64,000 nt of DNA. Origin: Sinorhizobium psoraleae (GTDB lineage Bacteria; Pseudomonadota; Alphaproteobacteria; Rhizobiales; Rhizobiaceae). A program made the translations under genes and the position numbers. The DNA is taken from assembly GCF_013283645.1 (NCBI RefSeq), contig NZ_JABEKV010000001.1, positions 570,699 to 634,698 on the forward strand, in the 5' to 3' direction. Under the pieces are notes generated by a model. That model did no database searches and had not been told where the DNA came from. It saw only the letters and a program-made list of their open reading frames with translations. This document shows, piece after piece, positions 8,489 to 16,930 of the stretch. Position 1 is the first letter of the stretch; each line of letters begins with the position of its first letter.

Positions 8489-9701
8489 TGTCGCTCCCTG
8501 GTTGGTGATCATCGGGCTCGGTGAGGATGGTGTAGCGGGTCTCGGCGAAGAGGCCAAGCGGCTGATTGCGGCTGCGCCGGTCGTTTTCGGCGGCGCCCGC
8601 CATATCGAGCTCGCAGGCGCCCTGATAACGGGCGAGCGCCACATCTGGCAGAGCCCCTTCGAAAAATCCGTCGAAGCGATCGTTGCGCGACGGGGCAGCC
8701 CGGTCGTCGTGCTCGCCTCCGGCGACCCGTTCCTCTTTGGCGTCGGCGTGACGCTCGCGCGACGGATCGATGCCGCGGAAATGCGAACCATTCCCGCACC
8801 GTCGTCCTTCAGCCTTGCGGCGTCACGGCTCGGTTGGGCTTTGCAGGACGCGGCAACCGTTTCGCTGCACGGAAGGCCGCTCGACCTCATCCGGCCGCAT
8901 CTGCAGCCGGGCGCACGTGTTCTGGTGCTGACATCCGACGAGGACGGTCCGAAGGCGCTTGCCGCACTCCTTTGCGACGGCGGGTTCGGTCAGTCGCGGC
9001 TTACCGTTCTGGAGGCGCTGGGCGGAGAACGCGAACGTATCTCGCGGCACATCGCATCGTGCTTTGCCCTTGAAGATGTGCATCCCTTGAACGTCTGCGC
9101 CATTGAAGTCGTTGCCGATGCGGACGCGCGGGTGTTGCCGCTCGCCGCCGGTCTCGACGATGCCCTGTTCGAACATGACGGCCAGATTACCAAGCGCGAG
9201 GTGCGCGCGCTGACACTTTCGGCGCTCGCTCCGCGCAAGGGCGAGCTGTTGTGGGATGTCGGTGCCGGTTCCGGCTCCATCGCCATCGAATGGATGCTGG
9301 CGGATCCGGCGATGCGCGCCATCGCCATCGAGGCCTCGCCCGAGCGGGCGGCACGGATCGGCCGCAATGCGGCGCGCTTTGGCGTGCCCGGGCTGACAGT
9401 GGTCGAGGGTGAGGCGCCCGGGGCTCTTCGCGAGCTCGCGTCGCCGGAGGTGATCTTCGTCGGCGGCGGCGGCAGCGAGCCCGGGGTGATGGATACCGCG
9501 ATCGCCGCGCTCCACCCGGGCGGCCGGCTGGTGGCGAATGCTGTGACGACGGAGATGGAGGCCGTTCTCATCGCACACCATGCGCGGCTTGGCGGCTCGC
9601 TGATCCGCATCGATATCGCCCGGGCTTCGCCGATCGGGACGATGACCGGCTGGCGGCCGGCCATGCCGGTCACGCAATGGTCCTGGGTAAAACCATCGTG
9701 A
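8457..9701 (+). CDS. cobL: CobL, precorrin-6B C5,15-methyltransferase (decarboxylating)
   Basis: Bifunctional enzyme: methylates precorrin-6B at C-5 and C-15 and decarboxylates the acetate on ring C, giving precorrin-8. The ATG at 8457 (MADVSNSAS) gives 414 residues and matches known CobL N-termini. Residues about 1-205 form the tetrapyrrole-methylase (CbiE-like) half with LASGDPFLFGVG; residues about 215-414 form the CbiT-like Rossmann methylase with DVGAGSGSIAIEW. The first 32 bp overlap the divergent cobK start. The promoter must lie within or beyond the 5' part of cobK. Confidence 0.95.
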   Translation: MADVSNSASVIVAPWLVIIGLGEDGVAGLGEEAKRLIAAAPVVFGGARHIELAGALITGERHIWQSPFEKSVEAIVARRGSPVVVLASGDPFLFGVGVTLARRIDAAEMRTIPAPSSFSLAASRLGWALQDAATVSLHGRPLDLIRPHLQPGARVLVLTSDEDGPKALAALLCDGGFGQSRLTVLEALGGERERISRHIASCFALEDVHPLNVCAIEVVADADARVLPLAAGLDDALFEHDGQITKREVRALTLSALAPRKGELLWDVGAGSGSIAIEWMLADPAMRAIAIEASPERAARIGRNAARFGVPGLTVVEGEAPGALRELASPEVIFVGGGGSEPGVMDTAIAALHPGGRLVANAVTTEMEAVLIAHHARLGGSLIRIDIARASPIGTMTGWRPAMPVTQWSWVKPS

Positions 9702-9736
9702 TCCGGGGCCTGAGCAAAATTTTGAGAGGATAGAAT

Positions 9737-10495
9737 ATGACGGTTCATTTCATCGGCGCGGGCCCGGGTGCGGCAGACCTGATCACTGTCAGGGGCAGGG
9801 ACCTGATCGGCCGCTGCCCGGTCTGCCTCTATGCCGGGTCGATCGTCTCGCCCGAGCTTCTGCAGTATTGTCCGCCGGGCGCCCGCATCGTCGATACAGC
9901 GCCGATGTCGCTCGACGAGATCGAAGCGGAATATGTCCGCGCCGCAGAGGCGGGCGAGGATGTGGCGCGGCTGCATTCGGGCGACCTTTCCGTCTGGAGC
10001 GCGGTCGCCGAACAGATCCGCCGGCTCGAGAAGCATGGCATCGCCTATACCATGACGCCCGGTGTGCCGGCTTTCGCCGCTGCCGCTGCAACGCTCGGCC
10101 GGGAGCTGACGATTCCTACCGTTGCGCAAAGCCTGGTGCTTACCCGTGTTTCCGGCCGTGCCTCGCCGATGCCGAACAGCGAAACGCTCGCCGCATTCGG
10201 CGCCACGGGTTCGACGCTCGCGATTCACCTTGCCATCCACGCACTCGAACGGGTGGTCGAAGAGTTGACGCCGCTCTATGGCGCCGACTGCCCGGTTGCG
10301 ATCGTCGTCAAGGCGTCGTGGCCGGATGAACGCGTTGTGCGTGGCACGCTCGGCGATATTGCGGACAGGGTCGCGGTCGAGCCGATCGAGCGCACCGCGC
10401 TGATCTTCGTCGGTCCCGGTCTCGAAGCAGCGGACTTCCGCGAAAGCTCGCTCTACGATCCCGCCTACCAGCGCCGTTTTCGCGGTCGCGAGTAG
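9737..10495 (+). CDS. cobM: CobM, precorrin-4 C11-methyltransferase
   Basis: SAM-dependent methylation of precorrin-4 at C-11 to give precorrin-5. It has 252 residues with the family start [17 protein letters not shown], then [15 protein letters not shown] and [21 protein letters not shown] ribosome site (9723-9729) precedes the ATG by 7 bases. It lies 35 bp after cobL in the same direction, probably co-transcribed. It ends 10 bp before the convergent phaG stop, and I see no clear terminator hairpin between them. Confidence 0.95.
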   Translation: MTVHFIGAGPGAADLITVRGRDLIGRCPVCLYAGSIVSPELLQYCPPGARIVDTAPMSLDEIEAEYVRAAEAGEDVARLHSGDLSVWSAVAEQIRRLEKHGIAYTMTPGVPAFAAAAATLGRELTIPTVAQSLVLTRVSGRASPMPNSETLAAFGATGSTLAIHLAIHALERVVEELTPLYGADCPVAIVVKASWPDERVVRGTLGDIADRVAVEPIERTALIFVGPGLEAADFRESSLYDPAYQRRFRGRE

Positions 10496-10505
10496 AGCGC
10501 GATCA

Positions 10506-10874
10506 TCAGGGGCTATTCTCGCGTTCGGGCTTCGGCTTCCGCGGCACGCCCTGTCGTTCCTCGAAGCGATCTCGGTAGAGCGCTGCCTGGCCGAGCAGCA
10601 TCAGCGTCACCGGCGTCGTCACGGTGACGAAGAGGATTATCAGCACTTCGTGGAAGATCCAGCGGCTTTGCAGTACGGCAAAGCAGAGCATCGACGCGAG
10701 ACAAATGAGGATCGTGCCGCCGCTGGTCGCAATCGTCGGGGCGTGCAGGCGCTCGTAGAAATCGGAAAGGCGCAACAGGCCGAGCGAGCCGATCAGCGTC
10801 GTCGCCGCGCCGAGAAGCAGCAAACCGCAGACGGCGAGGGCGGCCCAGGCCGGCAGGTCGGTCAGGTGGCTCAT
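10506..10874 (-). CDS. phaG: Mrp-type cation/proton antiporter subunit G
   Basis: Small membrane subunit of the multi-subunit Mrp/Mnh/Pha monovalent cation/proton antiporter. The start at ATG 10874 overlaps the phaF stop by 4 bases and gives 122 residues with three hydrophobic spans and a charged C-terminal tail. The GSLGLLRLSDFYERLHAPT segment is characteristic of MnhG. A longer frame to 11087 only extends into phaF. It is the last gene of the operon and converges on cobM. Confidence 0.93.
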   Translation of the reverse strand: MSHLTDLPAWAALAVCGLLLLGAATTLIGSLGLLRLSDFYERLHAPTIATSGGTILICLASMLCFAVLQSRWIFHEVLIILFVTVTTPVTLMLLGQAALYRDRFEERQGVPRKPKPERENSP

Positions 10875-11152
10875 TCGATCACCTCGCCGCGCATGAGGAA
10901 CTTCGCGAAGGCGATTGAGGAGACCAGGCCGATCAGTGCTATGATGAGCGCGGTCTCGAAATAGATCGTGTTCGCGCTGCGGATGCCGAAGGAGAGCAGC
11001 ATCAGCATTGCGTTTATGTAGAGCGTGTCGAGTGCGAGGATCCTGTCCTGCGCCCGCGGCCCCCTGACTATGCGATAGAGAGCGCAAGCCATCGCCAAAG
11101 CGAGCATGATCTGGGAAAGAAGGACCGACCAGGTGATCGCAAGCTCAGTCAT
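10871..11152 (-). CDS. phaF: Mrp-type cation/proton antiporter subunit F
   Basis: Ninety-three-residue membrane subunit with three predicted helices, the normal MnhF size. The LYRIVRGPRAQDRILALDTL segment identifies the family. Overlaps of 4 bases with both phaE (upstream) and phaG (downstream) show tight packing and probable translational coupling. As in other Mrp systems, it should act only as part of the whole complex. Confidence 0.94.
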   Translation of the reverse strand: MTELAITWSVLLSQIMLALAMACALYRIVRGPRAQDRILALDTLYINAMLMLLSFGIRSANTIYFETALIIALIGLVSSIAFAKFLMRGEVIE

Positions 11153-11634
11153 TGGAATATCTCCTTCAATGCCGCCTCATAGCGCTTGACCGTCCCGCGC
11201 CACAACTCCTCGTTCTGCACATCGAGCACATGGAAAAGCAGGATCTTCTGACGGCGGTCGTATTCCAGCCAGGCCGTTCCCGGAGTGGCTGTCATGATGC
11301 AGGCGAGCAGCGCGAGTGCATTCTCGTCTTCGAGATCGAGGCCAACTGTCAGGAAACCGGCATTCGCGGGGACGCGGCGCGCGCGCAGGATGATCGAAGC
11401 GACGGCGATGTTCGAGCGGATGATGTCGGCAATGACCTGCAGAGCGAAGCCCGCCGCGCGCGAGACGCGGTGAAGACGCGATCTTGCGGGATGCAGCTTG
11501 AGCGTCACCCAGCCAAGCACCATGCCGAGAAAGAGGCCGATGAGGATCGAGCCCGGCGCCAGCGACTGGTTCAGGAGCAGCCACATAAGGAGCAGCGCGA
11601 TCGACAGCAGCGGAAAGGGGAACCAGGTGCGCAT
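11149..11634 (-). CDS. phaE: Mrp-type cation/proton antiporter subunit E
   Basis: Membrane subunit of 161 residues with two or three N-terminal helices and a cytoplasmic C-terminal domain, as in MnhE. The segment TPGTAWLEYDRRQKILLFHVLDV is the usual conserved block. It starts directly after the phaD stop codon (no intervening base) and overlaps phaF by 4 bases. Confidence 0.94.
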   Translation of the reverse strand: MRTWFPFPLLSIALLLMWLLLNQSLAPGSILIGLFLGMVLGWVTLKLHPARSRLHRVSRAAGFALQVIADIIRSNIAVASIILRARRVPANAGFLTVGLDLEDENALALLACIMTATPGTAWLEYDRRQKILLFHVLDVQNEELWRGTVKRYEAALKEIFQ

Positions 11635-13251
11635 CTACTGCCCTCCCGCCCTCGGCGCGGAAAGAATGCGCTCGCTCTGGAACAAAGGGTTGAGCAGATC
11701 GTCGGCGGCTGCCTGCATGTAACGCATGGTGGGGCCGGCCTGAAGGCTCAGGAAGATACAGGCGGCGAGCAGGACGACAACAGGTGTGATCTCGATGACG
11801 AAGACCCGCGGTACTGTGCCTTCGATTGACGCCCAGAAGGTCCGGATGCCGATGCGGTTCATCGCGATCATGGCGGCAAGCCCCGACAGGATCAGAAGCA
11901 CGACATAGGTCCAGTCGGTGGCAGACATGGCGGTTGCCAGATCGGTGCCCGGCATGTCGAAGAGGCCGCGCAGGATCGCGAACTTGGCGACGAAGCCCGA
12001 CAAGGGCGGCAGGCCGGAAAGAAGCACGGCACAGAGGCAGAAGCAGAGACCGAGAACGGCCATCGTCCCGGGTATCGCGACGCCGACCTCCTCCTCTTCT
12101 TCATCTTCATCGAAGTCGCCGTAGGCTTCCATCGTCACCGCCAGAACGTCCGCGCCGGCATCGCGGCCGCGCTCGACGAGTTCGATGAGCAGAAAGAAGG
12201 CGGAGATCGTCAGCGTCGAGCTGACGAGATAGAAGAGGGCGCCGGCGAGCATCCCTGCATGCCCGAGGCCGATCGCAGCAAGCAGCGTTCCGGAGGAGAC
12301 GAGAACCGAATAGCCGGCGAGCCGGCCCATCGCCTGCGAGGCAAGCACGCCGATCGCGCCGAAGGAGATCGTCAGCATGCCGCCGGCGACGAGCCAGCCT
12401 TGCCCGAAACCCGCGGACGCCCCGGCTGCCGCGCCGAAAATAAGGAAATGCAGGCGAATGATGACGTAGATGCCGACCTTGGTCAGGATGGCAAAGACCG
12501 CTGCCACCGGCGGGGTCGCGGCCGCATAGGCCGGCGGCAGCCAGAAGCTCAGCGGCCACATGCCGGCCTTGACGAGGAAGGCGATGCCGAGGATCGCGGC
12601 GCCGGTTTCGACGAATTGCCGGTTCTCGGGTGCAAGCGTTGCGAGCTTGGCAGCGAGGTCCGCCATGTTGAGCGTGCCGGTCACTCCGTAGATCAGGCTG
12701 ACGCCGATGAGGAACAGCGAAGAGGCGGCGAGATTGATTGCGATATAGTGCAGCCCAGCCTTGACGCGCACGGGACCGGAGCCGTGCAGCAACAGGCCAT
12801 AGGACGCCGCCAGCATCATTTCGAAGAAAACGAAGAGATTGAAGAGATCGCCCGTGAGGAAGGCCCCGTTGAGACCGGCAAGCAGAAGCTGGAACAGCGA
12901 ATGGAAGTGGTGCCCGGCCGTGTGCCAGCGTGCCATTGAATAGACCTGAGCGGCGAGCGCCAGACCCGCCGTCAGGCAGAGCATCAGCGCCGACAACCGG
13001 TCGAGTACCAGGACGATGCCGAACGGGGCCGGCCAGTTGCCAAGCTGATAAATGCCCCTAGCCGGGAGACTGCCTGTGTTCGCGGCCATGCGCATGAGGA
13101 TCACCGCTATGATGAAAACGGCGAGCGTCGAGGCGAAACCGAACAGGCCCTTCAGCATGCGATTGCGCTCGTCGACCGGGATCAGCGCCGCGCCAACGGC
13201 GAGCGGCAGCAGGATCGGCAGAATGAGAAGGTGTTGCAGCCAATCAGTCAT
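11635..13251 (-). CDS. phaD: Mrp-type cation/proton antiporter subunit D
   Basis: Large proton-translocating subunit related to NuoM/NuoN of complex I. It has 538 residues from ATG 13251 with about 14 hydrophobic spans; conserved features are FLTGDLFNLFVFFEMMLAAS and FLVKAGMWPLSFWLPPAYAAA (antiporter lysine and helix-breaking proline). An acidic stretch, DFDEDEEEEEVG, sits in a loop near residues 377-388, an unusual insertion between helices. The start overlaps the phaC stop by 8 bases; 8 codons of an upstream in-frame extension are rejected. Confidence 0.94.
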   Translation of the reverse strand: MTDWLQHLLILPILLPLAVGAALIPVDERNRMLKGLFGFASTLAVFIIAVILMRMAANTGSLPARGIYQLGNWPAPFGIVLVLDRLSALMLCLTAGLALAAQVYSMARWHTAGHHFHSLFQLLLAGLNGAFLTGDLFNLFVFFEMMLAASYGLLLHGSGPVRVKAGLHYIAINLAASSLFLIGVSLIYGVTGTLNMADLAAKLATLAPENRQFVETGAAILGIAFLVKAGMWPLSFWLPPAYAAATPPVAAVFAILTKVGIYVIIRLHFLIFGAAAGASAGFGQGWLVAGGMLTISFGAIGVLASQAMGRLAGYSVLVSSGTLLAAIGLGHAGMLAGALFYLVSSTLTISAFFLLIELVERGRDAGADVLAVTMEAYGDFDEDEEEEEVGVAIPGTMAVLGLCFCLCAVLLSGLPPLSGFVAKFAILRGLFDMPGTDLATAMSATDWTYVVLLILSGLAAMIAMNRIGIRTFWASIEGTVPRVFVIEITPVVVLLAACIFLSLQAGPTMRYMQAAADDLLNPLFQSERILSAPRAGGQ

Positions 13252-13591
13252 GGCGTTGCTCCCTTCCGTCGACATGGTCTGTTCCGGTGAAACCGCGTGA
13301 GGCGAGCAGCACCACGAGGAACAGCGCCGTCATGGCGAAGCCAATGACGATTGCGGTCAGCACCAGCGCCTGCGGGACGGGATCCGTATAGCGCGCGAGG
13401 TCGCCGACGCCGCCCGGATCGAGCACCGGCGGTGCGTTCACGCGCAGCCGACCCATGCCGAAGATGAAGAGATTGACAGCATAGGAGAGCAGCGAGAGGC
13501 CGATGATGACCTGGTAGGTACGCGGCCTCAGCAACAGATAGACGCCGGACGCCGTCAGTGCGCCGATCCCCGCGGAAAGAATGAGCTCCAT
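13244..13591 (-). CDS. phaC: Mrp-type cation/proton antiporter subunit C
   Basis: NuoK-like subunit of 115 residues with three helices, the standard MnhC size. GVYLLLRPRTYQVIIGLSLLSYAVNLFIF and DPVPQALVLTAIVIGFAMTA hold the conserved blocks. Its ATG shares one base with the phaAB stop (TAATG), and its 3' end overlaps phaD, so it is coupled on both sides. The hydrophilic tail after the third helix is short. Confidence 0.94.
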   Translation of the reverse strand: MELILSAGIGALTASGVYLLLRPRTYQVIIGLSLLSYAVNLFIFGMGRLRVNAPPVLDPGGVGDLARYTDPVPQALVLTAIVIGFAMTALFLVVLLASRGFTGTDHVDGREQRHD

Positions 13592-16500
13592 TACCGAACT
13601 CCCTCTTTCTCGGCGCGGACTGCTCTCGTGTGGGCGCGCGGCGCGCGAACCGACTGGTGGGCCAGCGCAATGAGGATCAGCACCGTGGCGCCGAGGACCA
13701 GCGAAAAGACGCCGAGATCGAACAGGATGGCGCTCGCCAGCGGAAATTTACCGATGATCGGCAAGGTCGCATACTGCGCGTGCGAGGTGAGGAACGGGTA
13801 GCCAAAGAGCCACGATCCCGCGCCCGTCGCGACGGCGACCAGAAGACCGATGCTCATCCAGCGCAGCGGGTGGATGCGCAACCGCTCCTCGACCCAGCGG
13901 GTGCCGCCCGACATGTATTGCAGGATGAAGCCGATCGACATGGCGATGCCGGCGGCAAAGCCCCCGCCCGGCAAGTCATGCCCGCGCAGGAAGAGATAGG
14001 CGGCGAGTAGGCCCGTGACCGGGAACATCCAGCGCATGATGACGGAGGGGACGAAGAGATACTCGGCGATGCTGTCGCCGGTTGCCCGCTCCGGGTGATC
14101 ATCGTCGAAAGCGTTCTGCACCCGCTGTTGTTCGGGGGTTTCCAGGCTGTCGGCCTGCGGACGGAAACGCAGTAGAAGCGCAAAGACCGTCAAGGCGACG
14201 ATGCTGAGGACAGCGATCTCGCCGAGCGTGTCGAAACCGCGGAAGTCGACGAGGATGACGTTGACGACATTGGTACCGCCGCCTTCCGTGTAGGCTCGCG
14301 CAAGGAAATAGCTGGCGATGGTATCGGGCAGCGGCCGCGTCATGACCGTATAGGCGATGAGCGTCATCCCGCCGCCGGCCAGGATTGCGAGAAGAAAGTC
14401 GCGCAGGCGCCTGAGGCGGATGCGGAACGGAAGATCTTCCGTGTCCTCGGGCTGCTCGATGCGCTTCGGCAGCCATCGCAATCCAAGCAGGATGAGGACG
14501 GTCGTGACGATTTCGACGAGCAGTTGGGTCACCGCCAGATCGGGTGCGGAAAGCCACACGAAGGTGATGCAGGTGACGAGCCCTGCGCCGCCGAGCAGCA
14601 CGAGCGATACGAGACGATGGAACTTGGCCTGGTAGGCCGATCCGACGGCGCAGGCGATGCCGATCACCCAGAGCAGGGCGAAGGCTGGATCGACGCCGCG
14701 TATGAGGAGAGGCGGCAGCTTGAAACCGCCGATCACAAGCGGAAATGCCCCCGCCGCGAGCGCGAGGACAACGACGAAGCACATCTGAGGCTGGAGGCGG
14801 CGCGTACCGAGGCTCTGCTCGAGCGAGCGGGCCCACTTCCACGAAAGCGTCACCAGCACGCGTTCGAAGATGCGCTGGCCCTGGAGCAGGCGGAAGACCG
14901 GCGGTCCCTCGACGCTGGTCGCAAGGTAGGAGCGCATCAGGAAGTAGAGGCCGACCCCGCCCGACAGTGCCACGAAGCTCATGATCAGCGGGATGTTCCA
15001 GCCGTGCCAGACGGCAAGGCTGTATTGCGGTGTACGATCACCGAGGATCGAGACGACGGCCGTGTGGAGGAACGGTCCGATCGTCTGCGCGGGGATGATG
15101 CCGACGACGAGGCAGGCGAGCACGAGGAAATCCACCGGCGCGCGCATCCAACGTGGCGGCTCGTGCGGTTTCTTCGGCAGGTCCTTGGGCATGGGACCGT
15201 AGAAGACGCCGTGAATGAAGCGCAGGGAATAGGTGACCGCAAACATGCTCGCGATTGTCGCGACATAAGGCGTCATCGTGTCGAGTGCATTGACGAGATG
15301 GGTCTCGATCGCCTCGGCGAAGAACATTTCCTTGGAGAGAAAGCCGTTGAGCAGTGGCACGCCGGCCATGGCCGCGCTCGCCACCATGGCCAGCGTTGCG
15401 GTGATCGGCATGTAGTGGAAGAGACCGCTCAATTTGCGCATGTCGCGCGTGCCGGTTTCGTGGTCGATGATACCGGCGGCCATGAACAGCGAGGCCTTGA
15501 AGGTGGCGTGATTGACGATGTGGAAGACTGCGGCGACAGCCGCCAGGGGGCTGCCGAGGCTCAAGAGCACGGTGATGAGCCCGAGATGGCTGATTGTCGA
15601 ATAGGCGAGAAGCCCTTTCAGATCCTGCTGGAAGATCGCGAAATAGGCGCCGAGCAAGAGGGTCGTGAGACCGGCGAGACCGACGATCCAGAACCAGGCC
15701 TCGGTTCCGGCCATCACCGGCCAGAGCCGCACAAGCAGGAAAACACCGGCCTTCACCATGGTCGCCGAATGCAGGTAGGCCGAGACCGGCGTCGGCGCAG
15801 CCATCGCGTGGGGCAGCCAGAAATGAAACGGGAACTGAGCGCTTTTCGTGAGTGCGCCAAGCAGCAGCAGGATGAGGACGGTCAAGTAAAGTGGGTGCTC
15901 GCGGATGGCGTCGCCGGAGGCGAGCACCACATCGAGATCGTAGCTCCCGACGATCCGGCCCATGATCAGCAATCCGACCAGCATGCAAAGCCCGCCCATG
16001 GCGGTCATTGTCAGCGCTATGCGCGCGCCGTCGCGGGCATGGGCATTGTGATGCCAATAGCCGATCAGCAGGAAGGAAACGATGCTCGTCAGTTCCCAGA
16101 AAACCGCAAGCAGGATCAGGTTGCCGGAGAGCACGATGCCGAGCATCGATCCCATGAAGGCAAGGAACAGCGCGAAGAAGCGCGGGACCGGGTCTTCGGC
16201 AGCCATGTAGTAGCGCGCGTAGAGAACGACGAGGACGCCGATCGCCGTGATCAGCGCCGAAAACAGCCAGGCGAAACCGTCCATCCGCAGGGTGAAGTTG
16301 AGCCCGAGTTCGGGGATCCAGTCGAGTTCATAACGCAACACGCCGCCGGACGCGACGAAGGGATAAAGGCCTGCGGTCGCCAGAAAACAGACAAGAGCGA
16401 TCGCCCCTGCGAACCAGGCCGTCGCACCGCGTTGATCGGACGGAAAGAAGATTGCGATGAGGCTTCCCGCAAAGGGGGCGAGAATGAAGACAGGCAGCAA
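13591..16500 (-). CDS. phaAB: Mrp-type antiporter fused A+B subunit
   Basis: First and largest subunit, 969 residues. The N-terminal three quarters are NuoL/MnhA-like, with NLILLAVFWELTSIVSFLLIG, TKSAQFPFHFWLPHAMAAPTPVSAYLHSATMVKAG and many membrane helices. The C-terminal part (roughly residues 800-960) is MnhB-like, so A and B are fused, as in rhizobial Pha2. The only plausible start is TTG at 16500; no in-frame ATG lies just upstream, and GCGGGGAAA precedes the TTG. It heads the operon; the 430 bp upstream are filled with palindromic repeats, so its promoter is not evident. It exports Na+ or K+ in exchange for protons. Confidence 0.92.
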   Translation of the reverse strand: MLPVFILAPFAGSLIAIFFPSDQRGATAWFAGAIALVCFLATAGLYPFVASGGVLRYELDWIPELGLNFTLRMDGFAWLFSALITAIGVLVVLYARYYMAAEDPVPRFFALFLAFMGSMLGIVLSGNLILLAVFWELTSIVSFLLIGYWHHNAHARDGARIALTMTAMGGLCMLVGLLIMGRIVGSYDLDVVLASGDAIREHPLYLTVLILLLLGALTKSAQFPFHFWLPHAMAAPTPVSAYLHSATMVKAGVFLLVRLWPVMAGTEAWFWIVGLAGLTTLLLGAYFAIFQQDLKGLLAYSTISHLGLITVLLSLGSPLAAVAAVFHIVNHATFKASLFMAAGIIDHETGTRDMRKLSGLFHYMPITATLAMVASAAMAGVPLLNGFLSKEMFFAEAIETHLVNALDTMTPYVATIASMFAVTYSLRFIHGVFYGPMPKDLPKKPHEPPRWMRAPVDFLVLACLVVGIIPAQTIGPFLHTAVVSILGDRTPQYSLAVWHGWNIPLIMSFVALSGGVGLYFLMRSYLATSVEGPPVFRLLQGQRIFERVLVTLSWKWARSLEQSLGTRRLQPQMCFVVVLALAAGAFPLVIGGFKLPPLLIRGVDPAFALLWVIGIACAVGSAYQAKFHRLVSLVLLGGAGLVTCITFVWLSAPDLAVTQLLVEIVTTVLILLGLRWLPKRIEQPEDTEDLPFRIRLRRLRDFLLAILAGGGMTLIAYTVMTRPLPDTIASYFLARAYTEGGGTNVVNVILVDFRGFDTLGEIAVLSIVALTVFALLLRFRPQADSLETPEQQRVQNAFDDDHPERATGDSIAEYLFVPSVIMRWMFPVTGLLAAYLFLRGHDLPGGGFAAGIAMSIGFILQYMSGGTRWVEERLRIHPLRWMSIGLLVAVATGAGSWLFGYPFLTSHAQYATLPIIGKFPLASAILFDLGVFSLVLGATVLILIALAHQSVRAPRAHTRAVRAEKEGVR

Positions 16501-16718
16501 TTTCCCCGCGTATTCGATCGTTCCGTTCCCCTCTTTGGGTATGTTGGAGAGTGGGATCTGAGGTCCCGAGAGCGTCGCTCAAAAGCGACCATCGCAAACA
16601 ATGCCCGGATCATCCGCGAAGCGGCAAGGGCATGTGTTTTTATGACTTTTTTCCAGCCGACTGCCAAGTCGTCCGGGAAGAAAAACACGCCGATCCGGTG
16701 TCGTTTTTCGAGTGTCTA

Positions 16719-16930
16719 GATCACGATTGTCTTGGGTCGAATCGACCCAAGATAACGAACGTGATCGATCCCATAAGGTAGAGCGGGATGGGGTCGAAAA
16801 CCGCGCACACTTTCCTCATCCCGTTCTACAGCGCCGCGTGTCCGATCGGACGCGCGAAGGTCGCTGTAGCACTTTGAATTGCTGCATGATTTTTGTCCTT
16901 AAATCGATTCCGATTTAAGGAACCATGCAT
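16719..16930. repeat. Composite palindromic element (RIME-like plus two other modules)
   Basis: Most of the 429-bp gap 16501-16929 is repeat sequence. Three modules follow one another: a cruciform at 16719-16766 with a 10-base perfect inner stem (CTTGGGTCGA...TCGACCCAAG); a GCGGGAT...ATCCCG module at about 16782-16825; and a double-palindrome element at 16826-16930 (CTACAGCG...CGCTGTAG, then a CATG...CATG stem with inner CCTTAAATCG/CGATTTAAGG). The end of the last module supplies the stop codon of the GGDEF-EAL gene. The stretch 16501-16718 shows no gene; the phaAB promoter must lie in this gap or further upstream. Confidence 0.85.

Noticed and set aside
14524..16719. Very long plus-strand frame (731 codons) opposite the antiporter operon
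   Set aside because: It is the antisense of phaAB; charged and repetitive composition, no motifs, and the opposite frame is a full Mrp subunit.
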